Under the pieces are notes generated by a model. That model was given only the letters and a program-made list of their open reading frames with translations. It made no database searches and was not told where the DNA came from. Shown in pieces: positions 15,840-22,236 of a stretch of DNA of 64,000 nt. The DNA is from JAENVU01 sp038250905 (GTDB lineage Bacteria > Actinomycetota > Acidimicrobiia > IMCC26256 > JAENVU01), in contig JBBSBV010000017.1 in the NCBI GenBank assembly GCA_038250905.1, forward strand, positions 27,440 to 91,439. The letters run 5' to 3'. A program made the translations under genes and the position numbers. The stretch's first letter is position 1, and every line of letters starts with the position of its first letter.

Positions 15840-16180
15840 TCATGTCGCCCACGGATCGAGTGCCTCGGGATCGATGCGGTATCGACAGACAGCGTCGGCG
15901 ACCACGTCGGGTTCCAACGCGCCCTGGAGTGCCAGGCCTGAGAGTACGGCGACGACGACATGCGCGGCATCAGTTTCGAAGTGACGCCGAAGCATCGCGC
16001 GGGTATCAGGGAGCCCGAAGCCGTCGGTACCCAGAGAGATGAACGGACGAGGCAGGCACCGTGCGACGTGGCGTAGGCGGTGCCGGCGGCAGTGAAGCTC
16101 GCCATGGAGCCGGCCTCGGTGATGCCCTCCTCGAGGATCTGACCATCCGGCGCTTCCTGGTAGCTGGACCACTACGAACG
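15840..16180 (-). pseudogene. aceE: Remnant of pyruvate dehydrogenase E1 (aceE), internally deleted
   Basis: Two AceE segments remain in different frames. The upstream one reads YQEAPDGQILEEGITEAGSM and then ASFTAAGTAYAT, the downstream one FISLGTDGFGLPDTRAMLRR and then AHVVVAVLSGLALQG to a normal-looking DPEALDPWAT end. In intact AceE these are far apart, so a large internal deletion with a frame change joined them, and the 5' part is gone. The ClC gene ends 24 bases upstream on this strand. This is a clear scar of deletion in the island. Confidence 0.82.
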
Positions 16181-16203
16181 CGGCCCGGAATGGTGTGGTG
16201 GCA

Positions 16204-17451
16204 CTAATGGGACTCTTCGCCGACGACGTCGCGCTCGCGTTGGGTATGGATGAGGCCGACTTCGCTGGTGAGGATGAATGCGACGAACGTCGCGAGCAGG
16301 GTCGTGGGCAAGAGGCGAAAGCCGGCCATCTCGCTCACAACGAGGGTCGAACCGATCGGAGTCTTCGTGACGCCCGCGTTGGCCGAGGCCATGAAGGCCG
16401 CGATCATGACCGCTTCGTTGGTGCCGGGCGCGATCAGGTGGAATGCCCGACCGAGGCAGGCGCCGATGAAGAACAGTGGGATGATGAATCCGCCGCGCCA
16501 CTCGGACGAGAGGGTCACCGATGTTCCGAGGAGCTTCGCGCCGGCCGCGAGTACGAAGAACGCCACCGTGCCGCCGTGGTGAGCGAGTACCTCGTTGATT
16601 TGGGCTTCTCCGAACGTCAGCGCGTAGGTCGACGCGAGTCCGAGTGTGGCGAGAAGGAGACCCCCGACGACAGGTCTGAGCTCCGGGCGCATTTTGCGGG
16701 CGCCAAGGCGCAGCACCGTGCTGAGGTACGTGAACGCGGCGGCGACGAGGGCGCCGCCGATCCCCGCCGCGACAGCCCATGCGAGGTCTATCGGACGGAG
16801 CGCAGTCGGCGCGGCCAGATGCCAGATCGGCTGCAAGTCGGCGCCCGTGGCGACCGCGTATACGCAGTAGCCGGCGAGCGAACCGAGCACGGCGGGGAGC
16901 AATGCTTCGTAGTACTGGAGCCCGCGTCGATGCAGGATTTCGAGGGCGAAGATCGCCGAGCCGAGCGGCGCACCGAAGAGCACCGTGAATCCGGCGGCCA
17001 TCCCGGCGATGGTCAGCACCCGAGACTCGCGCACCACGAGCCCGGCACGTTTCGCCGTCCAGGATGCCAGCGTGCCGGTCGTCTGCACGAGTGGGGCTTC
17101 GGGGCCCATGGCCCCGCCCGACGCGATGCACAGCCAGGAGATCGGGATCAGTGAACGCAACATTCGTACACCGCTGGCGGAACCCGAGACGTGGATGTTG
17201 TCCACCATCAGCTCGACGTCACCGGGACTGCCGGCGATCCGGGTCACGAGGCCGGCGAAGAGGCCGACCGCGCCGAGGATCGCGAAGCCGATGACACCGG
17301 TCCACTCGGTGGGCCAGAGCACGTTCTGCAGAAGGTGCAGGACGAGTAAGTACAAGGCCCCGACGATCCCGGAACCGAGACCGACGAGGACGACGAGACC
17401 GACGACTCGCGGTTCCATGCCGAGGAAGACGCCGTCGAGCAGCCGGGACAT
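16204..17451 (-). CDS. ClC-family chloride channel/transporter
   Basis: A 415-aa membrane protein with about ten hydrophobic segments. ClC signatures are a GSASG selectivity segment near residue 90 (HVSGSASGVRM), ASGGAMGPEAPLVQ with the gating Glu, GMAAGFTVLFGAPLGSAIFALE, and the late VFVTP-like helix region (ANAGVTKTPIGSTLVVSEMAGF). It moves chloride or another anion such as nitrate, possibly coupled to protons; which is not decidable. The ATG at 17451 is preferred over starts at 17499/17505 because those would lie across the operator at 17475-17487. It is divergent from a marR gene. Confidence 0.85.
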   Translation of the reverse strand: MSRLLDGVFLGMEPRVVGLVVLVGLGSGIVGALYLLVLHLLQNVLWPTEWTGVIGFAILGAVGLFAGLVTRIAGSPGDVELMVDNIHVSGSASGVRMLRSLIPISWLCIASGGAMGPEAPLVQTTGTLASWTAKRAGLVVRESRVLTIAGMAAGFTVLFGAPLGSAIFALEILHRRGLQYYEALLPAVLGSLAGYCVYAVATGADLQPIWHLAAPTALRPIDLAWAVAAGIGGALVAAAFTYLSTVLRLGARKMRPELRPVVGGLLLATLGLASTYALTFGEAQINEVLAHHGGTVAFFVLAAGAKLLGTSVTLSSEWRGGFIIPLFFIGACLGRAFHLIAPGTNEAVMIAAFMASANAGVTKTPIGSTLVVSEMAGFRLLPTTLLATFVAFILTSEVGLIHTQRERDVVGEESH

Positions 17452-17474
17452 TCGGAGACGCCGCACGAAAAAAT

Positions 17475-17487
17475 ATCGTAGTACGAT
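17475..17487. promoter_or_regulatory. Candidate MarR operator
   Basis: ATCGTAGTACGAT has 5-base inverted arms (ATCGT/ACGAT) around AGT and lies between the ClC start (17451) and the MarR start (17498). TACGAT at its right end could also serve as the -10 for marR. Position and symmetry fit autoregulation by the adjacent MarR protein. Confidence 0.5.
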
Positions 17488-17497
17488 GGATTTCTGC

Positions 17498-17956
17498 ATG
17501 GCCATTGCACGGGTCTCGGACTCCGACTATCGGCGGCTCCTGGCGTTCCGGACCGAGCTGCGTCGATTTGTGCATTGGAGCGAGGAACAGGCCGAGGCCA
17601 TCGGCCTCACCCCGGCTCAGCATCAGCTCCTGCTCGCGGTACGCGGCGCCGATGACGGGCGCGGGCCGACGGTCGGCGATATTGCGTCGTCGCTGATGCT
17701 GCGGCACCACAGCGCGGTCGGCCTCGTCAATCGAGCCGCCGATGCGGGTCTGGTCCGGAGGGTCCAGGACCACCACGATCATCGCTGTGTGCGCCTCAGG
17801 CTCACCACCACGGGGTCACGCAAGCTGGCCCAGCTCAGTCGTCGTCACCTGGAAGAACTCGAGCGCCTGAGGACCGGCCCCCTTCTCGGGTCCTCAGCGA
17901 GGCCAGACACGGTGAAGCGCTCGGTGCCACCGAGCTCGAGGATCTCGGATTTCTGA
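17498..17956 (+). CDS. MarR-family transcriptional regulator
   Basis: A 152-aa winged-helix protein. It has a helix-rich dimerisation N-terminus (YRRLLAFRTELRRFVHWSEE), the recognition region VGDIASSLMLRHHSAVGLVNRAADAGLV at about 59-86, and the wing VQDHHDHRCVRLRLTTTG. It is probably a ligand-responsive repressor of the divergent ClC gene and of itself. The last ~20 residues (after TGPLLG) look unrelated to the family and may be read-through into a region of decayed sequence. The start ATG is well placed downstream of the operator and has no strong ribosome site. Confidence 0.85.
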   Translation: MAIARVSDSDYRRLLAFRTELRRFVHWSEEQAEAIGLTPAQHQLLLAVRGADDGRGPTVGDIASSLMLRHHSAVGLVNRAADAGLVRRVQDHHDHRCVRLRLTTTGSRKLAQLSRRHLEELERLRTGPLLGSSARPDTVKRSVPPSSRISDF

Positions 17957-18064
17957 TATCCGTAGTCGGACCCGGCGTGGACGATGAGTGGCACACCGTC
18001 GGCGTGGTATTTGATCTCAAACTGTGTCGTCGACGTTGGCTCGTCCGTCGCGCTCTCTCGGGAG

Positions 18065-18175
18065 TTATCGGCCGCCGAAGGTGCTCATTGCGGCGAGGAT
18101 GATCACCGCGACCAGCACGCCCAGCATGAGGAGCAGTGCCGGTACGGCGGGGTGGGTAGGCCGGCGCTCCTCCAC
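18065..18175 (-). CDS. 36-aa single-pass membrane protein
   Basis: The GTG at 18175 follows directly after the TAA of the USP/peroxiredoxin chimera, with GGAAAG as ribosome site. The peptide reads MEERRPTHPAVPALLLMLGV and continues LVAVIILAAMSTFGGR, i.e. one membrane helix of about 20 residues with a charged cytoplasmic N-terminus. The family is not recognised. The clean hydrophobic profile and coupling support a real small protein. Confidence 0.45.
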   Translation of the reverse strand: MEERRPTHPAVPALLLMLGVLVAVIILAAMSTFGGR

Positions 18176-18391
18176 TTACTTTCCGGGCTGCGGAGTGAGG
18201 CGGAGGTAAGGCTTCAGCGTGGTGAACCCCAGAGGAAATTTCTCTGAGGCCTCGTCGTCGGAGGTGGCGGGCGAGATGACCACCTGGTCGCCATCCTTCC
18301 AGTTGACGGGTGTCGAGACGTACTCGACGGCCCATGAGAGAGCGCCTTGTGCGGCTGGGCTGTGGTCGTAACCGATGATGATGCGTTCCAC
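18176..18391 (-). pseudogene. Chimera of universal stress protein N-terminus and 1-Cys peroxiredoxin C-terminus
   Basis: The 71-codon frame starts as a UspA protein (MERIIIGYDHSPAAQGALSW, with the first strand and P-loop-like start) and after about residue 24 becomes the C-terminal tail of a 1-Cys (Prx6-type) peroxiredoxin (VSTPVNWKDGDQVVISP, then FPLGFTTLKPYLRLTPQP). Neither half is functional alone: the USP lacks its nucleotide-binding GxxGxxG end and the peroxiredoxin lacks its catalytic Cys. An in-frame deletion joining two stress genes is the simplest explanation. It could still be translated, from the promoter with the palindrome at 18446. Confidence 0.75.
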
Positions 18392-18445
18392 GTGAATCTT
18401 CCGATCGGTGAGCGGAAAGGTGTGGCCTGTTCCCGCGACTATTAT

Positions 18446-18463
18446 CTCTAGTATATACTAGAG
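18446..18463. promoter_or_regulatory. Perfect 18-bp palindrome at a divergent promoter
   Basis: CTCTAGTATATACTAGAG is fully self-complementary and contains the same TCTAGT/ACTAGA arms, with the same 4-base spacing, as the site at 13826-13841. It lies between the minus-strand USP chimera and the plus-strand PPOX gene and overlaps possible -10 hexamers (TATACT) in both directions. It probably binds a regulator encoded in the island. Confidence 0.65.
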
Positions 18464-18487
18464 GTACTAACGACGAGAGGGTTCACG

Positions 18488-18850
18488 ATGCCATTGCCCG
18501 CAGGAGTTTCGAGCTATCACACGGCCTGGGTGGCACTGGCCGGCCGTGCGGCCCACCCCGTGCGCTACGCGGTGGACGGAGAGCGGCTCGTTTGTTTCGG
18601 AGACGGCGTTCTGGCGGAGATGCCTGACCGGGCACGAGTATCCGTCTCGATTCACGAGATCGCAGGCGCCGGGGGACACCTGGTCGCCCCCTTCGGGGCG
18701 TCACTACGCCGGCTCACGCCCGCGGAAGTCGACATGAACGCCCTAGGCGAGCTCGTCGAGCATGTGGCGCTTGGCCGCTCCCTCCAAGAGGTCGAAGCCA
18801 AACTCACGCAGATGCGCGCGACGCGACGGATCGTCGAACTCGTCCCATGA
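18488..18850 (+). CDS. Pyridoxamine 5'-phosphate oxidase-like FMN-binding split-barrel protein
   Basis: A 120-aa protein with the small split-barrel pattern: GRAAHPVRYAVDGERLVCFGDG, ARVSVSIHEIAGAGGHLV (barrel strands, residues of about 20-70) and a C-terminal helical part (LVEHVALGRSLQEVEAKLTQ). These proteins bind flavin, F420 or heme; the substrate is unknown. The start has GAGAGGG eight bases upstream. It directly follows the 18-bp palindrome promoter and precedes a SufR-like regulator by 82 bases. Confidence 0.6.
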   Translation: MPLPAGVSSYHTAWVALAGRAAHPVRYAVDGERLVCFGDGVLAEMPDRARVSVSIHEIAGAGGHLVAPFGASLRRLTPAEVDMNALGELVEHVALGRSLQEVEAKLTQMRATRRIVELVP

Positions 18851-18851
18851 C

Positions 18852-18873
18852 GAAGTTGCGCTGTCGTAACTTC
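18852..18873. promoter_or_regulatory. Imperfect palindrome upstream of the SufR-like gene
   Basis: GAAGTTGCG (18852-18860) and CGTAACTTC (18865-18873) are inverted arms matching at 8 of 9 positions around CTGT, 60 bases before the regulator's start. It is a natural candidate for autoregulation by the adjacent gene product. Confidence 0.45.
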
Positions 18874-18932
18874 TCTGATTGGACTCGACAAAGTGACCGA
18901 CCCGAAGTGACAGAGTCAGCGGTGACCGCCCG

Positions 18933-19598
18933 ATGACCACACTCCAGGAGCAAGCCCGCGCGCTTGGCGACCCGACGCGCCACGCCATCTTCGAATATGT
19001 CGTCGACGCGTCGCAGCCAGTCGGCGTCGCGGAGCTCACGGACCACTTCGGATTCAATCACAACGCGATCCGACAGCACCTGGCCAAGCTCGTCGACGCA
19101 CAGCTGGTGACCGAAAGCCAAGCGACCGGCGGCGGACGTGGACGACCAAAGCTGCAATACCAGTTGCACCCTGGCGCCGAGAGCCGCTGGGGCGTGGTAG
19201 GACCGTACGAGCGTCTGAGCGTGCTGCTGGCGGAGATGCTTCGCACCGGTGACACGGCATACGACGTCGGCAAACGGTCCGTGGGCCGCCCGCGACAGGC
19301 TCCGGGGTCCGAGGATGACCCGGTTTCGTTCGTCGTCGACTCGATGGAGCGTCAGGGATTCGAACCCGAGGTGCGCAACGCGAGGGGGCGCAAGGTTGAT
19401 GTGGTGTTGCGTCACTGTCCGTTCGAATCCGCGGTGCTCGCGGATCCCGACACCATTTGTGACCTCCACCTGGGTATCGCCGCGGGTGTCGCTGAGCTCG
19501 GTGGTGATCGGCTCGTCGTCGACGAACTGATTGCCCATGACCCGGGCCGGGCCAACTGCCGGATCCGGATGCACTTCAACGCCGAGCCTGCCGAGTAG
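18933..19598 (+). CDS. SufR-like winged-helix regulator with C-terminal cysteines
   Basis: A 221-aa protein. The N-terminal winged HTH spans 1-80 (ALGDPTRHAIFEYVVDASQP, VAELTDHFGFNHNAIRQHLA, GRGRPKLQYQL), an ArsR/DeoR-like fold. The C-terminal domain carries C162, C176 and C209 (RHCPFES, TICDLHLG, ANCRIRM), a layout resembling SufR proteins that sense Fe-S cluster state. Cluster ligation is inferred, and a fourth ligand is not obvious. It sits between a PPOX-like gene and a globin gene, so control of NO or Fe-S stress genes is likely. The ATG at 18933 follows a GGTGACC stretch without a strong ribosome site. Confidence 0.7.
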   Translation: MTTLQEQARALGDPTRHAIFEYVVDASQPVGVAELTDHFGFNHNAIRQHLAKLVDAQLVTESQATGGGRGRPKLQYQLHPGAESRWGVVGPYERLSVLLAEMLRTGDTAYDVGKRSVGRPRQAPGSEDDPVSFVVDSMERQGFEPEVRNARGRKVDVVLRHCPFESAVLADPDTICDLHLGIAAGVAELGGDRLVVDELIAHDPGRANCRIRMHFNAEPAE

Positions 19599-19708
19599 TG
19601 GCAAGGACTCCACCAGACGACCTGGAACAACACCGCCGCGGACGGCAGGCCTCGACGTCACCGTCCCGGCTACTGGCAGCGGTCGCGCTATCGAAGGAGG
19701 GAGAGCGG

Positions 19709-19750
19709 ATGAGGGTCAGGGCGTACGCACGGAGTGGTCGTCGTGCGTGA
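19709..19750 (+). CDS. 13-codon ORF overlapping the globin start
   Basis: The ORF reads ATG at 19709 to TGA at 19748-19750 (MRVRAYARSGRRA). It is preceded by GAAGGAGGGAGAG, a far better ribosome site than that of the globin, whose GTG (19743) lies just before this stop. It may be a leader peptide that couples translation, or the site may have another role. It is too short to judge by composition. Confidence 0.35.
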   Translation: MRVRAYARSGRRA

Positions 19751-20165
19751 ACCGAACCGAGTCGCACTCGACCTCACGACGCGATCCGAGATCCACGATC
19801 TCGTGGTCTCCTTCTATCGGGAGGTGGCGCTCGACGACCTGCTCGGCCCGGTCTTCGGCGAGATCGCCGAGGTGGATTGGGCCATCCACATCCCGCGACT
19901 GATCGCATATTGGAGTCAGGTGCTCCTGGGGCAAGAGGGCTACGACGGCGCGATCCTCACGGCCCACCGATACCTGCACGAGCTCGAGCCCCTCCGGCTC
20001 GAGCTCTTCGAGCGGTGGTACTCACTCTTCACCGAGTCGGTCGACGAACGATGGGCCGGACCTCAGGCAGAACGGGCCAAAGCGCATGCGGCCAAGACCA
20101 CTGCCACCCTCGCTCGGCGTCTGCTCGACGCCGATTGGAAGCCCACCCATCGCTCCGTTCTGTGA
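19743..20165 (+). CDS. Group III truncated hemoglobin
   Basis: A 140-aa globin of the 2-on-2 fold. Landmarks are SEIHDLVVSFYREVALDDLL (A/B helices), WAIHIPRLIAYWSQVLLG and the proximal-His helix ILTAHRYLHELEPLRLELFE, then RWYSLFTESVDERW. The F/W and H pattern is that of trHb group III (Campylobacter Ctb type), proteins tied to oxygen handling and NO or nitrosative stress resistance. The GTG at 19743 is chosen because GGAG lies eight bases upstream. A GTG at 19734 is possible. Location in the nirK island supports NO dioxygenation or scavenging (inference). Confidence 0.85.
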   Translation: MREPNRVALDLTTRSEIHDLVVSFYREVALDDLLGPVFGEIAEVDWAIHIPRLIAYWSQVLLGQEGYDGAILTAHRYLHELEPLRLELFERWYSLFTESVDERWAGPQAERAKAHAAKTTATLARRLLDADWKPTHRSVL

Positions 20166-20244
20166 TGGGTTCGGCGTACGTTGCTGAGAATCGGGCGCCC
20201 GACTGCGTCCCGTTGTCCCCGAACGCCGTCGACGAGGAGAGATC

Positions 20245-20964
20245 ATGAGCGCGACGTTCGAGGAGATCGACCGACGGTCGACGCCGATGGGCGTGGTCAC
20301 GGTGCGGCGGCGCCTGGAACCGACGCTGCAGATCGACGTGTACGAAGTGAAGCTCGGTGACGAGTTCCTCATGTCGAGTCTGTTCACCGTCGCCGAGATC
20401 GAACTCGCCAAGCTCGGGCTCGCCGAGCTGGCGGGAACGAACCTCGATGTGATGGTCGGCGGTCTCGGGCTGGGCTACACGGCGCGTGCCGTGTTGGAGG
20501 ACCCTCGCGTGCGTTCGCTGCACGTGGTGGAAGCGTTGGACGCGGTGATCGAGTGGCATCAACAGGACCTCCTCCCGCTGGCCGGCCGGCTGACGTCGGA
20601 TCCGCGCTGTCGGTTGGTCGAAGGCGATTTCTTCGCGATGGTCGCCGCAGGGTCTGTCTTCGGGCCGGATTCGCCCGACCGCTTTCACGCGGTGCTGGTC
20701 GACATCGACCACTCGCCGCGTCACCTGCTGCATCCCAGCCACGCGCCCTTCTACACGGGAGAGGGACTGCGGAATCTCGCCACCCGGATCCATCCCGGTG
20801 GCGTCTTCGGGCTGTGGTCCGACGGCGCGCCGGATGACGACTTCGTCACGATCCTGGAAGACGCGTTCGCATCGTGTGATGCACACGTCGTGACCTTCCC
20901 GAACTTCTACACGGGAGCCGAATCTGCCAGCACGGTCTACATCGCCACCGTGGGTGGCGGCTGA
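20245..20964 (+). CDS. Spermidine-synthase-like methyltransferase-fold protein
   Basis: A 239-aa Rossmann protein. The nucleotide-binding loop VMVGGLGLGYTARAVL is at about 69-84, the acidic strand-2 end at LHVVEALDAVIEWH, and a later strand has AVLVDIDHSP. This is the layout of polyamine aminopropyltransferases, but the length is short and the typical substrate-binding Asp pattern is only partly present, so aminopropyl or methyl transfer is undecided. The ATG follows GAGGAGAGATC, a strong ribosome site. Confidence 0.7.
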   Translation: MSATFEEIDRRSTPMGVVTVRRRLEPTLQIDVYEVKLGDEFLMSSLFTVAEIELAKLGLAELAGTNLDVMVGGLGLGYTARAVLEDPRVRSLHVVEALDAVIEWHQQDLLPLAGRLTSDPRCRLVEGDFFAMVAAGSVFGPDSPDRFHAVLVDIDHSPRHLLHPSHAPFYTGEGLRNLATRIHPGGVFGLWSDGAPDDDFVTILEDAFASCDAHVVTFPNFYTGAESASTVYIATVGGG

Positions 20965-21055
20965 CCGCGGCACCGCGGCGACGGGGGAACCTGAGGGCGG
21001 AGGGCGACGTCACGGGATATCGTCCGCGCCCGTCTCCCTCGAAGGATGTGGCGCG

Positions 21056-21463
21056 GTGAACGAGAACCTGCCGGACTCCAACGGTGCGACCCGTGTCGCC
21101 TACATCCTGGGTGTTCCCCTGGCCGAACACGTCGTGCGTCAGTGGCCACAGATGGGCGAGATCGTGCGATCGAGACAGCTCGTTGCGGACGTGGAGGGAA
21201 ATTTTCCCGAGCTGACGCTCGAGGTCGGGCGGCGGCTGCGGCTCGATGATGTCGTGGTGGTCGAGTGGACCTGCAATTACGGCGACGGGCGCCTCTATCG
21301 GAATGTCACCATCGGTGAAATCGAGGCCGGCGAAGTTGTGCGTGTCACCGACTACTGGGGTGAACCGACGACGACGCCCGAGTGGCGCCGGCCGATGACC
21401 GGTCGGCTCGAGATGCCCGGTGACGGCATCTGGCCGGACGATGAACACCTCGGTCACTACTAG
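21056..21463 (+). CDS. SnoaL/NTF2-like small protein
   Basis: A 135-aa protein with an alpha+beta barrel pattern: a helix pair (AEHVVRQWPQMGEIVRSRQL), then strands with DDVVVVEWTCNYGDG, LYRNVTIGEIEAGEVVRVTDYWGEP, the strand hairpin typical of SnoaL-like and ketosteroid-isomerase-like folds. No catalytic residues can be assigned with confidence. The GTG at 21056 has AAGGA nine bases upstream. An in-frame ATG at 20954 would overlap the previous gene and adds an atypical N-terminus. Confidence 0.6.
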   Translation: MNENLPDSNGATRVAYILGVPLAEHVVRQWPQMGEIVRSRQLVADVEGNFPELTLEVGRRLRLDDVVVVEWTCNYGDGRLYRNVTIGEIEAGEVVRVTDYWGEPTTTPEWRRPMTGRLEMPGDGIWPDDEHLGHY

Positions 21464-21477
21464 CGGGTCGCACGGAG

Positions 21478-21657
21478 TTACATGCCGAACTGGGTGCGGT
21501 GAAGCATCGCGACCGCCTCCGCTGGTCCGGTCACCTCCACCTGCGCCGCGCGCTGGCGACCGAAGACATACAGGAGGAGTTCGCCGGGCGGTCCGCTGAG
21601 CCGCGCGGTCGGCTCGCCGGGTCGGCGCTCCTGCGTGTCGAACGCAAGATCACCCAT
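21478..21657 (-). pseudogene. C-terminal fragment of an MDMPI-type mycothiol-dependent enzyme
   Basis: A 59-codon frame, ATG 21657 to TAA 21478-21480. It contains PGEPTARLSGPPGELLLYVF, then GRQRAAQVEVTGPAEAVAML, the conserved last strands and helix of the MDMPI_C domain of maleylpyruvate-isomerase-family proteins. The catalytic DinB-like N-terminal domain is missing; a DoxX gene occupies its place and overlaps the fragment by eight bases. It is probably the scar of a deletion. Expression as a mini-protein coupled to DoxX cannot be excluded. Confidence 0.65.
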
Positions 21658-22081
21658 CGCCGCGAACGTAACGGCCCGCCAAGACGCGATCCAGGGACCA
21701 GGTGCCAGGCCCCGTCCACAACACGACGAGGAGGAGGAGCAGCAACGCGGGGCCGACGCCGAGATTGAAGCTCCCGCCCTCCACGCGACCGGCGGTTGCG
21801 ATGGCGACGACCAGATTTGCCGCCAGCGCGGCCGCCGCCACGCGGGTGCCCAGGCCGATGATCAAGGCGAGTCCCCCGAGGAGTTCGACGACGCCGGCGA
21901 CGAGGACGGCGATGGCCGGGAACGGCAGGCCGTATCGATGGAAGTCGTGAGTCTCGGCCGCGTGGTCGAAGAACTTGCCCAACGAAATGACCACGAACAC
22001 GCTTCCCGCAACGCTTCGGGCCACCAGTGCAACCAAGCCCGGTGCGCGTTCTCGGAACATTGCGGGTGCCCATCGGTCCAT
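21650..22081 (-). CDS. DoxX family membrane protein
   Basis: A 143-aa protein with four membrane helices. The DoxX pattern is seen in LVARSVAGSVFVVISLGKFF, DFHRYGLPFPAIAVLVAGVVELLGGLALIIGLGTRVAA and LGVGPALLLLLLVVLWTGPG. DoxX proteins have roles in redox homeostasis at the membrane in mycobacteria. The ATG at 22081 is preferred; a GTG at 22093 is in frame. Its 3' end overlaps the MDMPI fragment. Confidence 0.8.
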   Translation of the reverse strand: MDRWAPAMFRERAPGLVALVARSVAGSVFVVISLGKFFDHAAETHDFHRYGLPFPAIAVLVAGVVELLGGLALIIGLGTRVAAAALAANLVVAIATAGRVEGGSFNLGVGPALLLLLLVVLWTGPGTWSLDRVLAGRYVRGDG

Positions 22082-22236
22082 ACCTGCTCTCACAGTCTGT
22101 GGAGGAGTGCTGGCGTTACACGCCTGCGTCTCCGCGGTCGCGGGCAGCGCAGCGCGGAGAAGGTGGGCCGGACGACTCGTTGAGTGCGAAGCTGCAGGCG
22201 GTCAGAGTTGGTCGACTCGTCAAGGGGGAGGGCGTG

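Noticed and set aside
19355..19368. GGATTCGAACCC, resembling a tRNA T-arm on the minus strand
   Set aside because: It lies inside the SufR-like gene (peptide RQGFEPEVR), the T-stem would be only three base pairs and no acceptor stem or anticodon arm can be built around it.
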